A stretch of 64,000 nucleotides of DNA from Prunella strophiata (GCA_036583965.1 JAZBQD010000015.1:22535310-22599309); one strand, 5' to 3'. Counted from the first letter of the stretch, positions 1 through 12,480 are shown. Made by a program: numbers and translations. Notes: generated by a model from the letters alone, not told the origin.

Positions 1-2111
1 TGACAGTGAACACTGGGCACAATGGGAACAAACAGTCCAGTGTGGGCCCCACTGACTGCAATTAATACTTTCTCATGGACAAAAGGGTTTCCAGGCTTCT
101 GCTCAGAGGTGCTCAGCACCTTGCAGGATCAGCCCCCACAGAGATCTGGGCTGAGGCAGGAACTGACAGCAAAGGTTTTGAGGTGTCAACTCTTTGGCTT
201 TGGGACAGAAAACAGGGTCGAGTTGATGCTGCCTGGTAGATTTCCCTGGGTCATCCTGACAGCTGTAGAAAGCCCTTTATTGCTTTTACCAGATAACCAG
301 GAGGAGCCTGCTTTCTTTCTTATCCCCTGCCTTCCTGTAAAGGAAGTGTCAGTGCTGCTTCCCCTTCAGCTGCCTGGCTGGTGACAGTGCCCAGCACAGC
401 CCTGCAGGGGAGGGCTCCTGCCAAGCAGACCTGAAGGCAGGGCTGCAGAGCCAGGCATTTTCTGTCTATGAATACACACCATGAGAGCAGAGAACTTTAC
501 TGACCCACACCACTGTGATTCCAGCATTTTTTGCCTACAACAGGTGGTGGGACCTCTGGCCCACCTACGGTGGCTTCTTTCAAAAAGTGGCATGGCTTTG
601 GATGGGAACCATTCCACAGACATCCAGGATGTCACAAAGCTTAGATTAATTAAATAAGCATTACTCAGGCAGCTGTTTTAAATAGCTGCACATTAGACTG
701 ACTTCCATTGCCTCAGTTTTTCATAGATGAATGTCATGTGAAGGTTTCACATTATCATTTGGATGAAATACAGATTTTTGAAGATAAAAAGACATCCAGT
801 ATTTTTTGTATTTCCAGGAATGACACGTTAATATATTCTCTGTTCCTCTGCAAAAGGTACAAAGCTGTTCCACCAGTATCAGACATGCTGCACAAGAATG
901 GCTCACAACTGTTAATTAAAGAAAGTCCAGGATGACAGGCAACAAGGTCTGTTCTCATGTGCTTTGTATGCAGGCAAGGAAGTCTCAGAGTTCATGAATG
1001 GTTCATTTATACTGCACTTTAACTTATCTGTTTCTTGAGTGCTCCCAGTCTTTTAAAAATGTTGTATAAATTTGCACTGGATACCCCTCGCCTAAACTGA
1101 TTATCAGTATCAGATCCAAAAATAATTTAATTCCTCTAAACACTACCTGTTGCTTCCTGTTCCACTGTACAATAGTTTATTGTCTGGCTCTGTTGTGCCA
1201 CATTTTGTCCTGTCAACTGAAGCCACAGATGGGCTGAAAGGGGAGATGAAAGTGTTCTGCACTTCTTTACAAACCATAACCCAAAACCCAGGGAATGCAC
1301 TTTACATCAGATGCCCCCTAGCCATGCAAGTAATGACTGTTTTACCTTCATCTTTGTACTGATATCTGTGAGTTGTCTGGGATTCACAAAGTATGTGTGG
1401 TGCATGGGGTGAGGGGGGGCAGAGGGTGCTCATTAGATAAAAGCTACATTTTCCTGACTTGTCAAAAAGGAGCACTGTGAAAGAACTCACTTTGGTTTAC
1501 AAGCAAATCACAAGAATTTGCTTCTTCTATTGTTATAGTTGCAGAAAAGTCGAGTGTTTAGTGTAGCCCAGTATTTTTCACTACACAATCCTGCAGGAGT
1601 ATAAGCATGAAGAAAACTGACCTGTTTCTATCTTCTTATGGATGAACCTTTCTCCTCTGACCCTTTGTGCCCCCTTCCAAGGAGGAGGATGTCTGGTATT
1701 TCTGCTTTGAGAAAGGCACCTCTCACCCTCACTGCTCTCCCTGAGGTGCTACTGGGGGGGACAGGCTGGGGCCTCAGGACACCCCGTGTCAGGAGAGGTG
1801 ACTCTGCCCCTGCTGCAACCCCAGCTGCTGGGGAGTCACCCCCAGCCACCCTGCTGCTACCTCCTCACTGGGGAATCCACACGTCCCTCATCCCTGAGAC
1901 AGAAGTAACTCAGGTCTGAAACTCAGATGTAACTCAGGTATAAAATCCTTTACTCATTCATGGTTTCTCATTCAACCAGGTCTTCTTTATTGCCCCAGTA
2001 TTTTCTTTGGACTTTCTCCTTTCCATCACCATTTCCCTGATTCAGTTTTCAGCTTATTTTGAAAGACAAATCCTTAGATACACAAAATAGACAAAAACAT
2101 GAAACTGAGCT
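1..2111. other. Unique intergenic DNA, no gene seen
   Basis: No recognisable exon, repeat family or RNA gene. Open frames here are short, overlap on both strands and encode nothing I recognise. The only structured element is a G-rich motif at 1406-1426, listed separately. Confidence 0.6.
1406..1426 (+). other. Putative G-quadruplex motif
   Basis: Runs of 4, 7 and 3 guanines are separated by loops of 3 and 4 bases. Splitting the 7-G run gives four G-triplets with loops of 1 to 7 bases, which meets the usual intramolecular quadruplex rule. No gene lies nearby to give it a promoter or UTR context. Confidence 0.5.
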
Positions 2112-3122
2112 AAGGGAAGGAAGGGAAGGAAGGGAAGGAAGGGAAGGAAGGGAAGGGAAGGGAAGGGAAGGGAAGGAAGGGAAGGAAGGGAAGGAAGGGA
2201 AGGAAGGGAAGGAAGGGAAGGGAAGGGAGGGAAGGGAAGGGAAGGGAAGGGAAGGGAAGGGAAGGGAAGGGAGGGAAGGGAAGGGAGGGAAGGGAAGGGA
2301 AGGGAAGGGAAGGGAAGGGAAGGGAAGGAAGGGAAGGAAGGGAAGGAAGGGAAGGGAAGGGAAGGGAAGGGAAGGGAAGGGAAGGGAAGGGAAGGGAAGG
2401 GAAGGGAAGGGAAGGGAAGGGAAGGGAAGGGAAGGGAAGGGAAGGGAAGGGAAGGGAAGGAAGGGAAGGAAGGGAAGGAAGGGAAGGAAGGGAAGGAAGG
2501 GAAGGAAGGGAAGGAAGGGAAGGAAGGGAAGGAAGGGAAGGAAGGGAAGGGAAGGAAGGGAAGGAAGGGAAGGAAGGGAAGGAAGGGAAGGAAGGGAAGG
2601 GAAGGAAGGGAAGGGAAGGAAGGGAAGGGAAGGAAGGGAAGGGAAGGGAAGGGAGGGAAGGGAAGGGAAGGAAGGGAAGGAAGGGAAGGAAGGGAAGGAA
2701 GGGAAGGGAAGGAAGGGAAGGAAGGGAAGGAAGGGAAGGGAAGGGAAGGGAAGGGAAGGGAAGGAAGGGAAGGGAAGGGAGGGAAGGGAAGGGAGGGAAG
2801 GGAAGGGAAGGAAGGGAAGGGAAGGAAGGGAAGGAAGGGAAGGAAGGGAAGGAAGGGAAGGAAGGGAAGGAAGGGAAGGAAGGGAAGGGAAGGGAAGGGA
2901 AGGGAAGGAAGGGAAGGAAGGGAAGGAAGGGAAGGGAAGGGAGGGAAGGGAAGGGAAGGAAGGGAAGGAAGGGAAGGAAGGGAAGGGAAGGGAAGGGAAG
3001 GGAAGGGAAGGGAAGGAAGGGAAGGAAGGGAAGGAAGGGAAGGGAAGGGAAGGGAAGGGAAGGAAGGGAAGGAAGGGAAGGAAGGGAAGGAAGGGAAGGA
3101 AGGGAAGGAAGAGGGAAAAAAA
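2112..3122. repeat. About 1-kb (GGGAA)n/(GGAA)n purine satellite
   Basis: The plus strand contains only A and G for about 1,011 bases. The array is an irregular mix of GGGAA pentamers and GGAA tetramers, often as a 9-bp GGGAAGGAA unit, with a few GGGA units. Homogeneous blocks, such as GGGAA units around 2351-2459 and 9-mers around 2459-2549, suggest local expansion. Because the strand has no T, no frame on either strand can contain a stop codon. This fully explains the 350- to 460-residue open frames that cross it, which read as Gly/Arg/Glu/Lys or Pro/Ser/Leu/Phe low-complexity peptides. The tract can form G-quadruplexes (GGG runs with AA loops) and, as a mirror-symmetric purine strand, H-DNA. 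Array length in the assembly may be inaccurate. Confidence 0.97.
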
Positions 3123-3242
3123 CCCCTGAAGTCCCACCTCCACAAACCAAATCAAAGCAAACCAAACCAACCCAAAAAACCAGGAAAAACCCAAGCAACA
3201 AAAAAGAGAGCAGAGCTTTTGCAGGATGCCTGGCTGGCGTAT

Positions 3243-3276
<34 letters not shown>

Positions 3277-6200
3277 CAGCCATGAAGTACCAGCAGGAAC
3301 AGAGCCATCAGCTCCCCCTCCAGAACAGACCCTGAAGAGAAGGAGGCAATTCCTTGCTCTGGTCCAGGCCACACACAGGTGAGTCTGCCCTCAAAGCTCA
3401 CCTGCTGTGGGTCACCAACCCAACACCCACAGCATGTCCTCACTGCTCAGCTCCCCAGGAAGAGTGGGCCTTGCTGCTCACCTTTAAGGACTGTCTGTCT
3501 GCCTGGTTTGGCTCCTGAGGAGGAAGACATTTACATTCAAGTAAGCTGAGAACCCCACCAAGAATGTCCTGGCAGCAGCTCCTCTTTCTATTAGGTTCTG
3601 TTTGGGCTCTGTCTGGACTGGTTGTGCTGGGAACAGCAGCCCTGTAAGACCTCCAAGGTAAGAAGAAGGTGCAATTAGATTGGAGTACTTTACTCACATC
3701 AGTCCTGGATACAAGAAAGCTGCTTCCTCTTGTGAAACAAGCTTGTGTTTATCCATTTTTTTTAAGAGCAAGTTGTAAAGACAAGATAGGATTTGAGAGT
3801 TGAGCCACACTCTTGGTGCACACAAGGAGAGGGGAGAGGGGAGAAAATTCTCAGCTTTCAAAATCCTTGAAAGGAGTCAAAGGACTGTATGCTTCCAGAG
3901 TTGTGTGTTTCACACTGAATCAGTTGTACATGTTCCTCAGGGATTCTCTAACAGGGACCATATTTCTAGCACCAAAAATCCTCTCCTTGGTATCTACCTC
4001 TAGCATTTTCTTCTAGTATGTCTCAGAATTGTTCTGCATGTATCCTGGAATCTTCTGTCACATCTTATGCCTGGTTTCTGATGTTCCTTTTAGATATTCC
4101 TTCTCTCAGACTCACAAAACACATTAGAGAGCACACAGCCAAATACAGAATCCTCTGCACCTTTTCCTCTGAAGCAGCCATGCTACGAATTATACTTTAG
4201 CAAAAAACCTCAAAAAACCCTATTTCTTTTGAGTAAGGAGCACAGCAGCTCTGCAAGCCCTGTGTTTAAGGAGCAGTAGGTGAGGCAGGTGACAAGCAAG
4301 GGATGACAAGATGGTGAGAAGACCTGGAACAGAGGTTTCATTGACTGGTTTTCAGCAGTTGAGTCTCTGATAGCCTGAGGGCAGAGAGTCAGAGTCTGGC
4401 TGTGAAGGAAAGAAGGCATCAGGTAGAAAGGAGGACTGGAGAGGCAGGCTGGTGTGCTGTGGACCAGGAGCTGGACAAAGTGAGCTCTTTGTGGGCACAG
4501 GGATGGTGTCACCACTCTGTTGTCCCTTGTCACTGCTGAAATGCCCTATCAAAACTAATAGACCAAAATATGGCAGACAAAAACACATTTAAACTCCATT
4601 TATTTTTTAGGCCCACTTTTCTGCAGAGGAAAAAACACCCTTAAAGTGTCATATTGACCCAAAAGATTTAATAGAAAATGTTTGGCTCTTGTTGGAATCA
4701 TGTTGTGAATTAACATCCTTAATGCCAGTGTGTTCCTAACTCAAGGCTAGCACTGGGGTGGCCCTAGCAGGCACTACATTGTGTCTTGATTGCCACAGCA
4801 GCCACACTCTGGCAATGGCAGCATCCAGTGACATTGGCCATCCAGGGTAAGGAGGGTCCATCCATTGCTACCAGAGGCACCCTCGTGGTCACTGACCTCT
4901 GCTTCTAGTGAGGCTCCTGGACCTGAGCTTCCACACAGGCTGGGAGAGGGGAAATGTCCCTCCCTGGCTGCCACAGTGGATTCAGACACTAAAGTGGGAT
5001 GGACAATCTGCTCACAGAGGTCCCCCAGGCTGGGAACAGGTAAGGGAAGAGGCTGAGGGCCTTGCTTAGGGCTTCCTCCAGAGGTGACATTGCTGTGCAG
5101 CCTTCTGCCAACAGGACATGGAAGTAACGTGGAGCCTGGGACTGGGCTTGGCTTCAGAAACCAGAGCAGGCAGAGGTTTGGGAAAGGACTCTTCTTTCTG
5201 GCATCCACCAAGCCCTGAGGCACCTAAAGCTCTGCACCTAAAGCTTGTTGAACAGCACCTCAGGTCCATTGGGCAGCTTGGCCTTTCTCCTAGGCTGGAT
5301 GTTCCAGCCATGAGGCCCAGGGGCCCGAGCCACTGCTGTGTGCTCCTGCTGTGCTCCAAGGAGCTGGCCAGGGGAGGGTGGCAGCCGTGCTCTGATAGCC
5401 AGTTAATTGTTGTGTGTTAAACAGTCATTCCAGGAACTGCAACAAGAGATGTTAGAGCAAAATGAGACCCTCAAAGTCCCTCTCTGGGCAGATGATTGAG
5501 GCTGAGAGCACCCTGGCTTGCTCTCTCCCTGTGCTCCAAATGACCTTTCACAACTCCTTGCCAAGTGAAGCTGTTTCAGCAAGAGGGGTTGATATTACTT
5601 CTCTCTCCCCTCTGGAAATGCTGTGGTATGAGCCCTTGCAGGCAGCTGAGCCAACAAGGTTTGGGGAGATATTATCTTCAATCTATCTGTTGACCACCTT
5701 CACTAAGAGCACCTCCTCAGGCTTTTTTCCCTGAGTGAAAAGCTGGATTTTCCTCAAGTTTTGAAACAAAGCACACACTTAGGAAATACAGGAAACAAAT
5801 TATGCTTAAGGTAATACTTCACAGCCAGGTTTTCCTTATTGGCCCTTTCAGCAGCCCTCAGCACAGGAAAGGCTGCTGGTAAGGTGCACAGGACATGATG
5901 CCTATGTGAGGGAGAAGAATGGGGTTAAAAAAATTGCTGATCTAATTTTAAAATATTATACAGGAAAAGAGAATTTGAAAAAAACAGACACCCAAGTGAT
6001 TGTTTCTCCAGTTGCTTCTACTCTAGCCAGGAAGGATGCACACTTAATCTCATATCTTAACTTACAGAAGCACTAACAATGACAATTTATTTAATAAAAT
6101 AAAATAACTAGGGTGCATTTTGGGACTCACCCATAAGAAATCCAGGGGAGATCTTAGTGCTTCAAAATTAAAGTTCACAAAGTGAAAATCACAGTAATTT

Positions 6201-6802
6201 AAAAATGCCATTTTCACATTCTACCCTTGTTCACAGTACAGGCAGAGGAGGGAAAAGCTGCCAAGCCTGGGGCAGGGTGGGGGGCCCAGCCAGCCCTATG
6301 CTGGCAGTGTCTGGATCACCATGTGCCAGTGCTGTAACTCTGCCTTGGCTGTGTTTGCTTTGCTAAAACAGATGCAACCTGATTGTTCAGGGCTGGTTCA
6401 GCCCAGGACAAAGTGACAACTGGGGTAAGAAGCCACAGATTTCCATCTGAGCATTTCCCTCTGCAAGAAGGCAGAGTGTCCCTGAACTGGTGGCACTGAT
6501 CTGCACTGGATCTGCAGAGAGTTAGGCCTTCAGGGGATCAGGGCATTCCAAAACCACAGGGACAAAAAACTGGTCATGAAGAATGTCTCAGCTCTTTGAC
6601 CACATCCAGCATATGTAATTAGACAGGAAACTCTACATCTTGGTATTATTCTGGATGATTCCTTGCAACATTTTCTCCTCTGAGTATCAAACTCTAAGCA
6701 AGTGCATAATCAAAACAGAAGAAACAGCAGATAAGACTGATCTCAAGATGTGCTTTGTTCATCTACAAAGGAAAGGTGAGTGCCATTTCAATTGTGTCTG
6801 AT
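3123..6802. other. Unique intergenic DNA, no gene seen
   Basis: Contains a 31-base poly-A run at 3245-3275 close to the purine satellite. Otherwise no family is recognisable. Open frames up to 149 codons exist (for example minus strand 4774-5223) but they overlap frames on the opposite strand and show no domain, signal peptide or family motif. Positions 5735-6758 hold no open frame worth noting and are AT-rich in the second half. Confidence 0.55.
3245..3275 (+). repeat. Poly-A run (A31)
   Basis: Thirty-one consecutive A residues, preceded by a C/A-rich stretch and followed by ordinary sequence. No polyadenylation signal or target-site duplication is visible, so I do not call it the tail of a retrocopy. 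Confidence 0.9.
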
Positions 6803-7077
6803 AATCATAGAATAGTTTGGGGTGGAAGGAACCTGTAAGATCATCTTGTCCAACCCCTCTGCACTGAGCAGAGGCATCTTCAACTAGATCAGATTGCTCA
6901 GAGCCACCATCCAATCTGACCTTGAATGTTTCCAGGGGTGGGTCATCTACTGCCTCTTGGGGCAACCTGTAGAAGTGTTTAACCACCCCCATTGTAAAAA
7001 ACCCCAAACTTCTTCCTTAGATCTAATCTAAATCAACCTTCTTTTAGTTTAAAAGCACCACCCCTTGTCCTACCAAA
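6803..7077 (-). mobile_element. CR1 retrotransposon, 3'-end fragment
   Basis: Read on the minus strand it ends in the typical CR1 tail, with the reverse-complement octamer at the left edge (ATCATAGAATAG). Moving right come the familiar CR1 3' untranslated phrases: a tract on the pattern of 'aggaacc..taagatcat..gtccaaccc', then the TTGCTCAGAGCC segment, and finally a CACCCCTTGTCCTA segment. It is 5'-truncated, as most CR1 copies are, and carries no reverse transcriptase sequence. Confidence 0.88.
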
Positions 7078-7653
7078 ACAGAATATTTCGAAATAACCTA
7101 ACAAGTAGTCAGTAATATATTTAATTGTAATGATGACTTTGTAATATTAGACATCCTTGTAAGATGAGTATGTAGTACAGAGTGAATTCATCACAGTACA
7201 GGTGTCCATTGAATTTGCTGGTACAGCACAGATCAACCACACAAAGAGAGCTGGCCAAAGCTCATGAGGCTGTGTAAAATCTGGAGCTGACCTGCCCTTG
7301 AACTGCTCAGGGAAAGGTGGATCTTGACAGGAACTCCATGTGCTGGATGTCTCAGGACAAAAAGTCAGGAGGTGTTTGGAGAGCACAGTGGAAGGGCTGT
7401 ATGGGACACCTTTGTCACCAGCACGACTGAGGTGTGATGTGCAGGCACTGGCAGGCAGCCAAGGAGAGGCTCATGTCACATCATGAGAGAGGAATGAGCA
7501 AGCATCACTCTCAGCTGGTTGAGAAGAAGAATCCATAAATAGAATTCCTTCTGCTTTGGGTAAATGGAGCAAGGGAGGTTTTCTGGGCTCCCATGTTTTA
7601 CTTCAGTGCTGCCTCAAACCAAACAAGACCCTCATAATCCTCTCTGGAGTATG

Positions 7654-7672
7654 AAAAAAAAAAAAAAAAAAA
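7654..7672 (+). repeat. Poly-A run (A19)
   Basis: Nineteen consecutive A residues in otherwise unique sequence. No associated element is recognised. Confidence 0.9.
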
Positions 7673-9094
7673 TCCTATCACTGTTTGTTTTCTCATGCCA
7701 CAAGGAATAAAAAAAGGATGAGGCAGAGGAAACAGGACATGCTTTGGGCACTTATGCTTCGTGGTAATTCTGGCTGTTTCTGTCCTTCTTACTGCTTACT
7801 TCAAGACTTTTATATGTGCCAGCCAAAAGGGGTGACAACATGGTTGGCTTCCCTCAAAGGTTACTCTTGAGTGGGGGGATTTTCTCTTGGAATATTGCAT
7901 TAGTGGCCGTGGAAGAAGCAGTGGAGCATGATCAGGGTGGGATTGTTGACCTGAAGGAATGTGTGTTAGTGCAGTGGACACATTGCTTCCAAGGAATAGG
8001 AACAAACCATCAAGAAAGCCAGAAAAAAGCTTTATTTCATAACTGGCCTGTGAGAGTTCTCCTAGCATCTGATAGTAGTGCTATGTGTGCCAAATACCTA
8101 ACAAACACAGAAAAAGAAGAAAGTAAACCAAATTTTACTGATATATAAGAATGTTCAAATTCAGGGTCACACCAGCAACAATATGGGAGATTGGCAGGAG
8201 TGGTTTTGAAAGACTCTGCCATGTCTACTGTTTTTGATTCTGCAGAAGAACTGAAACCACTGATTTTATGAGAAGAGCATGGAGAGCAGCAGCCTAGGCA
8301 CTGGAGAGGGAATTGTCCCCTGGGTAATATGGTGCCATGGAAATACAATCTGATGGCCAAAGTCACCAGATGGTGCTATTGTGCACACTATTTTTGTGTG
8401 TGTGTGACCATTGTCTGTGCTTTGAAGGGACCTTGAGGGGTTTCTCTGTAGGATGAGGGCTCTGGGGTGGTTTGCTCTCTGCCTTCCTCCCTCCTGTCCC
8501 AATGCAGACCTTGGGGCTGGGCACTCCTAGGCTGATCACTGCCTTGTTGGCCCCAGCTCCCAAATGGGGACTGCCTCCATGCCATTTCACCCTTCACCGT
8601 TTGAGGATAAAGAATAAATGAAACACTCTAAAATCCCTCATTCTGAATCACTGATTTCTTCCCTATGGGAAACCCAATCTCCACTCATGAGGATGTAAAA
8701 TAAAAGCTGGGACTTTCATCATGCCCAAGGAGGCAAGGAGCATATCTTGCTCACTGGTCAATGGAAGTGCCTTCTGAAATGTCCCACAGCAAAATTACCC
8801 TGCAGCCAGGCACTAAATCCCCATCCTTTAGGCTACAAGCCCACAGGAGTGAAGGGCACTGCTCTGTGCTCCAGGAGAGTGCTTCTCTCTGGAAAGGCTC
8901 TGCTTTCTCTTCTGAGTGAATCTTGTAGATCAACTCCCAACAGCAAGATCATGGTCAGAGCAGCTCTGTGGCCCTGAAGCATGATGAGCAGAATATGTCT
9001 CAGGTTCAGAAACACCTGTCTCAGCTTCCTGTCACCACCAGAATAATATATGCAATATTGCATATCTACACAATATTAGCTATTTCACAGTAAT

Positions 9095-9114
9095 TGTTCA
9101 TATGCATATGAACA
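9095..9114. repeat. 20-bp perfect palindrome
   Basis: A 20-bp sequence identical to its reverse complement, centred on ATGCAT, inside an AT-rich patch. The arms carry TTCATATG and its complement. It could extrude as a cruciform or bind a symmetric dimer; neither is shown by sequence alone. Confidence 0.8.
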
Positions 9115-9794
9115 TATATTAATAAAATGCACATTTATATATAAATAACATATCAAATTATAATATATAACATGCTGTATACCTTTATAACAGGACCTAA
9201 TCCCTGTAAAACACCTCCATACCATTATCTGTGTGGGACCCTTTCCCCAGAGGGATGCACACTGCATGTTCACTTGTGCTTGCTGAACCTGGGGGCAGAT
9301 GTGGGAATCACCTACTTTGTCTCTCCCTGCCTGGAGTCTTGGTCTGCACTGCCACCATCTCTGTGGTGCTGATAGCCAGAGCAGCTAACTGCACAGGAGG
9401 AGGACATGGACCTAGCCCCAGATGATCCTTTGCAGAGTTCTGTGTTTGAGTACTCATTACATGCCACAGGACAAATGAAAGGCAGGGAATGGTGTGGAGC
9501 TGGCCAAACTAAGACCTGATTTCTGCACCTTGCAGTGGTAGGGGGGCAGATTGAGGTAAGTGATGTAGACTGTAGCTATAGAAGGTTAGAATATCCATAT
9601 TTAACTGGGCATGTTCAAATCATTATGGGGACAGTTGTGGTCCCACTACTCCTTATGGGAAATGTGGGGGAAAATGTAGGGGGGGAAGACAGATTTGTGT
9701 TGGTGCTCTGACCTTGGCTGCTGTGGGGGTCTGTAAAGGAAGGTCAGGCCAGAAAACACCACTGCTAGCATCAGGGATCTGTCTAAGGCACCAG

Positions 9795-10325
9795 ACTGTG
9801 TGATGGCCCTGGTGAGACCTCACCTGGAGTGCTGTGTTCAGTTCTGGGCCCCTCAATTCAGGAAGGACATTGAGGAGCTGGAGCGTGTCCAGAGATGGGC
9901 AACAGAGCTGGGGAAGGGTCTGGAGCACAAGTCCTGTGAGGAATGGCTGAGGAAGATGGAGTGGTTTAACCTGGGAAAAAAGGAAACTCAGGGGAGACCT
10001 TATCACTCTCTACAAGTACCTCATATAAGTTTGTAGTGAGGAGGGAGTCAGCCTCTTCTCCCAGGTAAAAAGGGACAAGATTAGAGGAAATGCCACCAGT
10101 TGCACCAGAGGAGGTTTAGACTGGATATTAGGAAAGGGTTGTAAAGCATTGGAACAAACTGCCCATGGAAGTGATGTAGTCACCATCCCCAGAAGTGCTC
10201 AAAACACATGAAAATATGGCACTTGAGACATGGTTTAATGATGAGCATGGTGGTGGTTAACAGTTGGGCTAGATGACCTTTAAAGGTCTTTCCCTCCTAT
10301 GATTCTGCGATTCTGTGATTCTATG
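9795..10325 (+). mobile_element. CR1 retrotransposon, 3' portion
   Basis: Plus-strand CR1 covering the end of ORF2 and the 3' untranslated region. The frame around 9800-10036 gives the CR1 ORF2 carboxy-terminal signature (VRPHLE, QFWAPQ, ERVQR, GLEHKS, EEWLR). It then decays and is followed by the 'gaggtttagactggatattagg' type segment. The element ends at 10325 in degenerate tandem ATTCTGYG octamers, the classic CR1 end. It is 5'-truncated and the coding part is broken by stops and frameshifts. It closely resembles the copy at 53341-54078 over the shared coding region. Confidence 0.93.
9800..10036 (+). pseudogene. CR1 ORF2 carboxy-terminal remnant
   Basis: Remnant of the segment downstream of the reverse transcriptase core in the CR1 polyprotein. 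The conserved string around LVRPHLE..QFWAP..ERVQR is visible in the first 35 residues. The frame then drifts and stops early. It lacks the endonuclease and polymerase cores, so it has no enzymatic role. Confidence 0.85.
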
Positions 10326-11499
10326 TTCAAAGTTATGCATTATAATTACTTTGTTTTATGCCCATTCTATAAGTTGCTTAGTGACCCTGGTTTTTTCTAA
10401 CAACTGTTCTCTAATTATATTTTAAAATGCATAAGCAGTTTCCTAACAGTATTTATACAAAAAGTGTGACCCTGAGATCCTGAGTAACATGGAAAGGTAT
10501 GAATGAGCATTTTAAGACTGCCACTGCAAGACATATCAGGAGTATGGCTGAGAGGACTAAGCTCACTTTGGCATCATCTGCTCTGACTGAAGTCCTGCTG
10601 CTGCCTGTGTCCACTGGGCTGAGGATCTCTCTGTGCTCAGTGTCTGGGGCAGGGATGAAAGCTGCTGCCTGGTCTCTATCCCCAGACTAGGACCTGCTCT
10701 AGCAGATGGTAATAGGGGGTTTGTAAGATGCCCACACCACTGGTCTCCCCCCAGCACTGCCCCAGGGCCACAAGAGGAGCCTGCTGTCCCTGCTGCTTGA
10801 ACAGTAACACCCTCTCCAGTGGTTACCATGAGCAAGGGAGTCCATCCCCAATCATGGAAGATAAAAACCTTTTGTCCCAAAGCACCCCACTGCTGGCTGA
10901 GTTCTATTCCTCAGTGATTAAAACCAGGGGGACACCTTTTTGACTCAGAAATAGAGGGAGGGGAGCAGCCCCTGTTGGGTGGGTGCCTTTTGCCTTGCTT
11001 GCACCAGACCAAGCCCCTTATCTGCAGAGATCCAGCAGCAAAGCTGCCCATGGGGAGAAGCAGCACTGGCCTGCAAGAGCCCCCAGGCAGGGACAGGGAT
11101 GGGGCTGGGACTGGGGCTCTCCCCTGAGTGAGTGCAGCTGCTGGGAGGGGATGAAGCAGCATCCGAATGCTTTTAGCAGCAGACACAGGATTGAATCAAT
11201 AACACAAGAAAGCCTGTGGTCGGCAGCACTTCTGGCCACAGCAGATGGACCACCATTCAAGGAAGGGTTTGAGGCTTCCTCTGCCTGAGGGGATTTTAAA
11301 CCACATTCCCACATTTCAGGCGAGTACCCTCATCTCTCTCTGGCCTGTAGGTCTGTGCAGAAACTGCAGCGTTGCACAGCCAGAGTCACAGGGCTGGGAG
11401 GAAGCTGAGCAAACAGCATGACTTTTGTAGGGCAGTTATCTGGGCAGGGCTGCTCCAGTGTCTGCACCCAAGAGCAGCCCTGGCCATGGAGATACTCTT
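10326..11499. other. Unique intergenic DNA, no gene seen
   Basis: GC is somewhat higher at 10.6-11.3 kb, with overlapping open frames on both strands, none recognisable. Contains a strong G-quadruplex motif at 11090-11116. Confidence 0.5.
11090..11116 (+). other. Putative G-quadruplex motif
   Basis: Five guanine runs of 3, 3, 4, 3 and 4 bases are separated by loops of 3, 2, 2 and 3 bases. This is well inside the G3+N1-7 rule and allows more than one register. Not linked to any gene in the window. Confidence 0.7.
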
Positions 11500-11640
11500 A
11501 CCCCAGCTGGTTATGACCCTGTACTACCTGATCTAACTTGAGGTTGTATTTCACTTTGAAGTTTACCCTGCTCTGAGTGGGGGATGGACTGGATGACCTC
11601 CAGAGGTATCTTCAAAGCTAAATTATTCTGTGATTCTATG
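11500..11640 (+). mobile_element. CR1 3'-end fragment (diverged)
   Basis: The right half is a clear CR1 3' terminus: GGATGGACTGGATGACC, then CCAGAGGT, then AAATTATTCTGTGATTCTATG at the end. The left part has a CR1-like CCTGATCTA phrase, but the left boundary is uncertain. No coding part is retained. Confidence 0.8.
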
Positions 11641-12480
11641 TCTATCACTGGTTTTTATCCAGCTACTGTTTCATGTAAAATCCCTCAGTGCAGTCCCCTA
11701 GCCATTAGGTACAGGCATGTTGCTTCTTGCCTGTTCTACCTCTGCCTCCATAAATCTCAGGAAGCTCAGCTGTGGAGGTACAGAGTCTTCAGCAGGTTTT
11801 TATAGAATGCAAAAAGATTAAAAGCTACTGCAGTTGTCAGTAAAGACAAGACTCTCAGGGTCACTCTTACTTAAGTAAAATCTCCACTAATTTGATCAAA
11901 GAACTAAATTATATATTTTAATGATTTGTCTGACTGAGGGTTATTTAGTCCTGCACAAAATTTTGCATAGAAATCCACTTTTCTGCTGGTACCTTTGAAC
12001 AAATAGAAATAACCTGAGCATATTAGAGATAATATAAAAGTGCAACAGAATCACAACAGAAGATATGTTGATGTATTTGTTGGGTATGAGCACAGGCAGA
12101 TAAATGTAATCATATACAAAACCATTATATTAAATGAAGCTCAAAAAATAAATACATTTATTGTATCTTTTAGCAGCAAATAAATAAATATTTAAATAAT
12201 TATTTAAACTTGTTCTTTTATTCTCTGTTTAGATACAGAGAAGCACAGTCAGTACTGACTGTATAGTAAAAGATATGAAAGATATACATTAACTCAGACA
12301 CTGGAAAACAAAAATGTTGATTTGTAACATTTTTAGGGTGAGAAGGGTTATACTTTTGAAAAAAATATTTTCAAAAGCATGTCCTGTTTTCAAGCTGTAT
12401 TTATTTGCCATGAAGTAACAAGTTCCACAGTGTGGTGTGTTCTACAGCAGATGAAAATATTTAGTGTGTTAAATTTATGG
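11641..12480. other. AT-rich unique DNA
   Basis: No gene or repeat family recognised. Includes an A/T-rich patch of TAAATA-like words around 12140-12210. No sizeable open frame from about 11.8 to 12.6 kb. Confidence 0.5.

Larger units (their letters stand above)
7078..9794. other. Unique intergenic DNA, no gene seen
   Basis: Contains an A19 run at 7654-7672 and a very AT-rich patch at about 9050-9180 that includes a 20-bp palindrome. Several overlapping frames of 60-110 codons around 7.8-8.6 kb have no recognisable content. Confidence 0.55.

Noticed and set aside
3200..3275. Poly-A tail of a processed retrocopy
   Set aside because: No AATAAA just upstream, no target duplication and no gene-like sequence before the A-run.
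2049..3443. Very long open frames (up to 464 codons) across the purine satellite on both strands
   Set aside because: A strand of only A and G cannot contain a stop in any frame on either strand. The peptides are low-complexity and the non-repeat ends show no domain.
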